Below are positions 1-64,000 of a DNA stretch of 64,000 bases, piece after piece. A program made the translations under genes and the position numbers. Origin of the DNA: Cristatella mucedo (Eukaryota; Bryozoa; Phylactolaemata; Cristatellidae); contig WPIO01000025.1 in assembly GCA_009760855.2 (NCBI GenBank), positions 286,001 through 350,000 on the forward strand, written 5' to 3'. Positions within the stretch are counted from its first letter, which is position 1. Every line of letters starts with the position of its first letter. The notes below the pieces were generated by a model. The model saw only the letters and a program-made list of their open reading frames with translations. It did no database searches and had not been told where the DNA came from.

Positions 1-77
1 TATCTCTCTCTTACTCTGCATCCTGCATTCTGGAAAGTCAGCTGGTGGTAAACGTCGTGCCTTGGCTGTCTGTTTAG

Positions 78-63833
<63,756 letters not shown>

Positions 63834-63927
63834 GTATGCATGCCTCGGAACTCCACAGCTGCCTCAGCTGCCTTAGGAGAGCAGGCCCGACCTCAACTGG
63901 GCTGCAACTCGGCTGCTTTTCTGCCAG

Positions 63928-64000
63928 GGCTGCCCTGCAGCAGAAATGATTCGCAGCCTCCCCTACTGTGTGATGCCTGGTGCCACTGCTGCTGCAGCGC
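63928..64000 (+). other. Possible start of the next exon
   Basis: After TTTTCTGCCAG (63918-63928 region) the phase-0 frame reads GCPAAEMIRSLPYCVMPGAT and on to the window edge. The acceptor is good but the stretch is too short to recognise a domain. Confidence 0.3.

Overview
This is intron-rich animal (metazoan) nuclear DNA. The evidence is a single + strand gene with spliceosomal introns (GT-AG, one GC-AG), animal-type extracellular matrix domains, CR1/L2-like LINEs, tRNA-derived SINEs, Tc1/mariner relics and very abundant microsatellites. The phylum cannot be fixed from the sequence. An invertebrate is likely, because the gene has an architecture unlike vertebrate FRAS1. No bacterial features, rRNA genes, CRISPR arrays or free-standing tRNA genes were seen.

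Nearly the whole window is one gene of the FRAS1/FREM family, running from before base 78 to beyond the right edge. I reconstructed 39 exons (about 6.8 kb coding, about 2,270 codons). Every one of the 38 exon-exon junctions is consistent in reading phase. In order the protein has a von Willebrand factor C (VWC) region (exons 1-3, 78-8099), about 11 CSPG/NG2-type repeats (exons 4-28, 8755-51603), and five Calx-beta domains (exons 28-39, 51374-63833). The start codon and signal peptide lie upstream of the window. The C-terminal region, expected to hold a transmembrane segment, lies downstream. Vertebrate FRAS1 carries furin-like repeats between VWC and CSPG. Here exon 3 joins exon 4 in phase across a 655-bp intron with no furin-like repeats.

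The introns (79 bp to 5.8 kb) are full of repeats. A CR1/L2-like LINE is present as long minus-strand copies (2.5, 34.3 and 63.1 kb), a nested plus-strand copy (14.5 kb) and many decayed pieces. Two SINE families occur. One of them (best seen at 4.3, 7.0, 20.4 and 43.5 kb on the minus strand) shares its 3' tail with the LINE, which suggests it was mobilised by it. Two Tc1/mariner transposase relics lie at 19.3 and 45.1 kb. Large microsatellites and a 35-bp minisatellite (39.5-40.0 kb) sit in introns, several of them growing directly out of SINE or LINE tails. Intron 35, which has the GC donor, contains an imperfect palindrome of about 770 bp.

No second protein-coding gene could be supported on either strand. 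Long open frames outside the exons are low-complexity or transposon-derived. Exon boundaries are read by eye from splice signals, phase and domain continuity, and have not been checked against transcripts.
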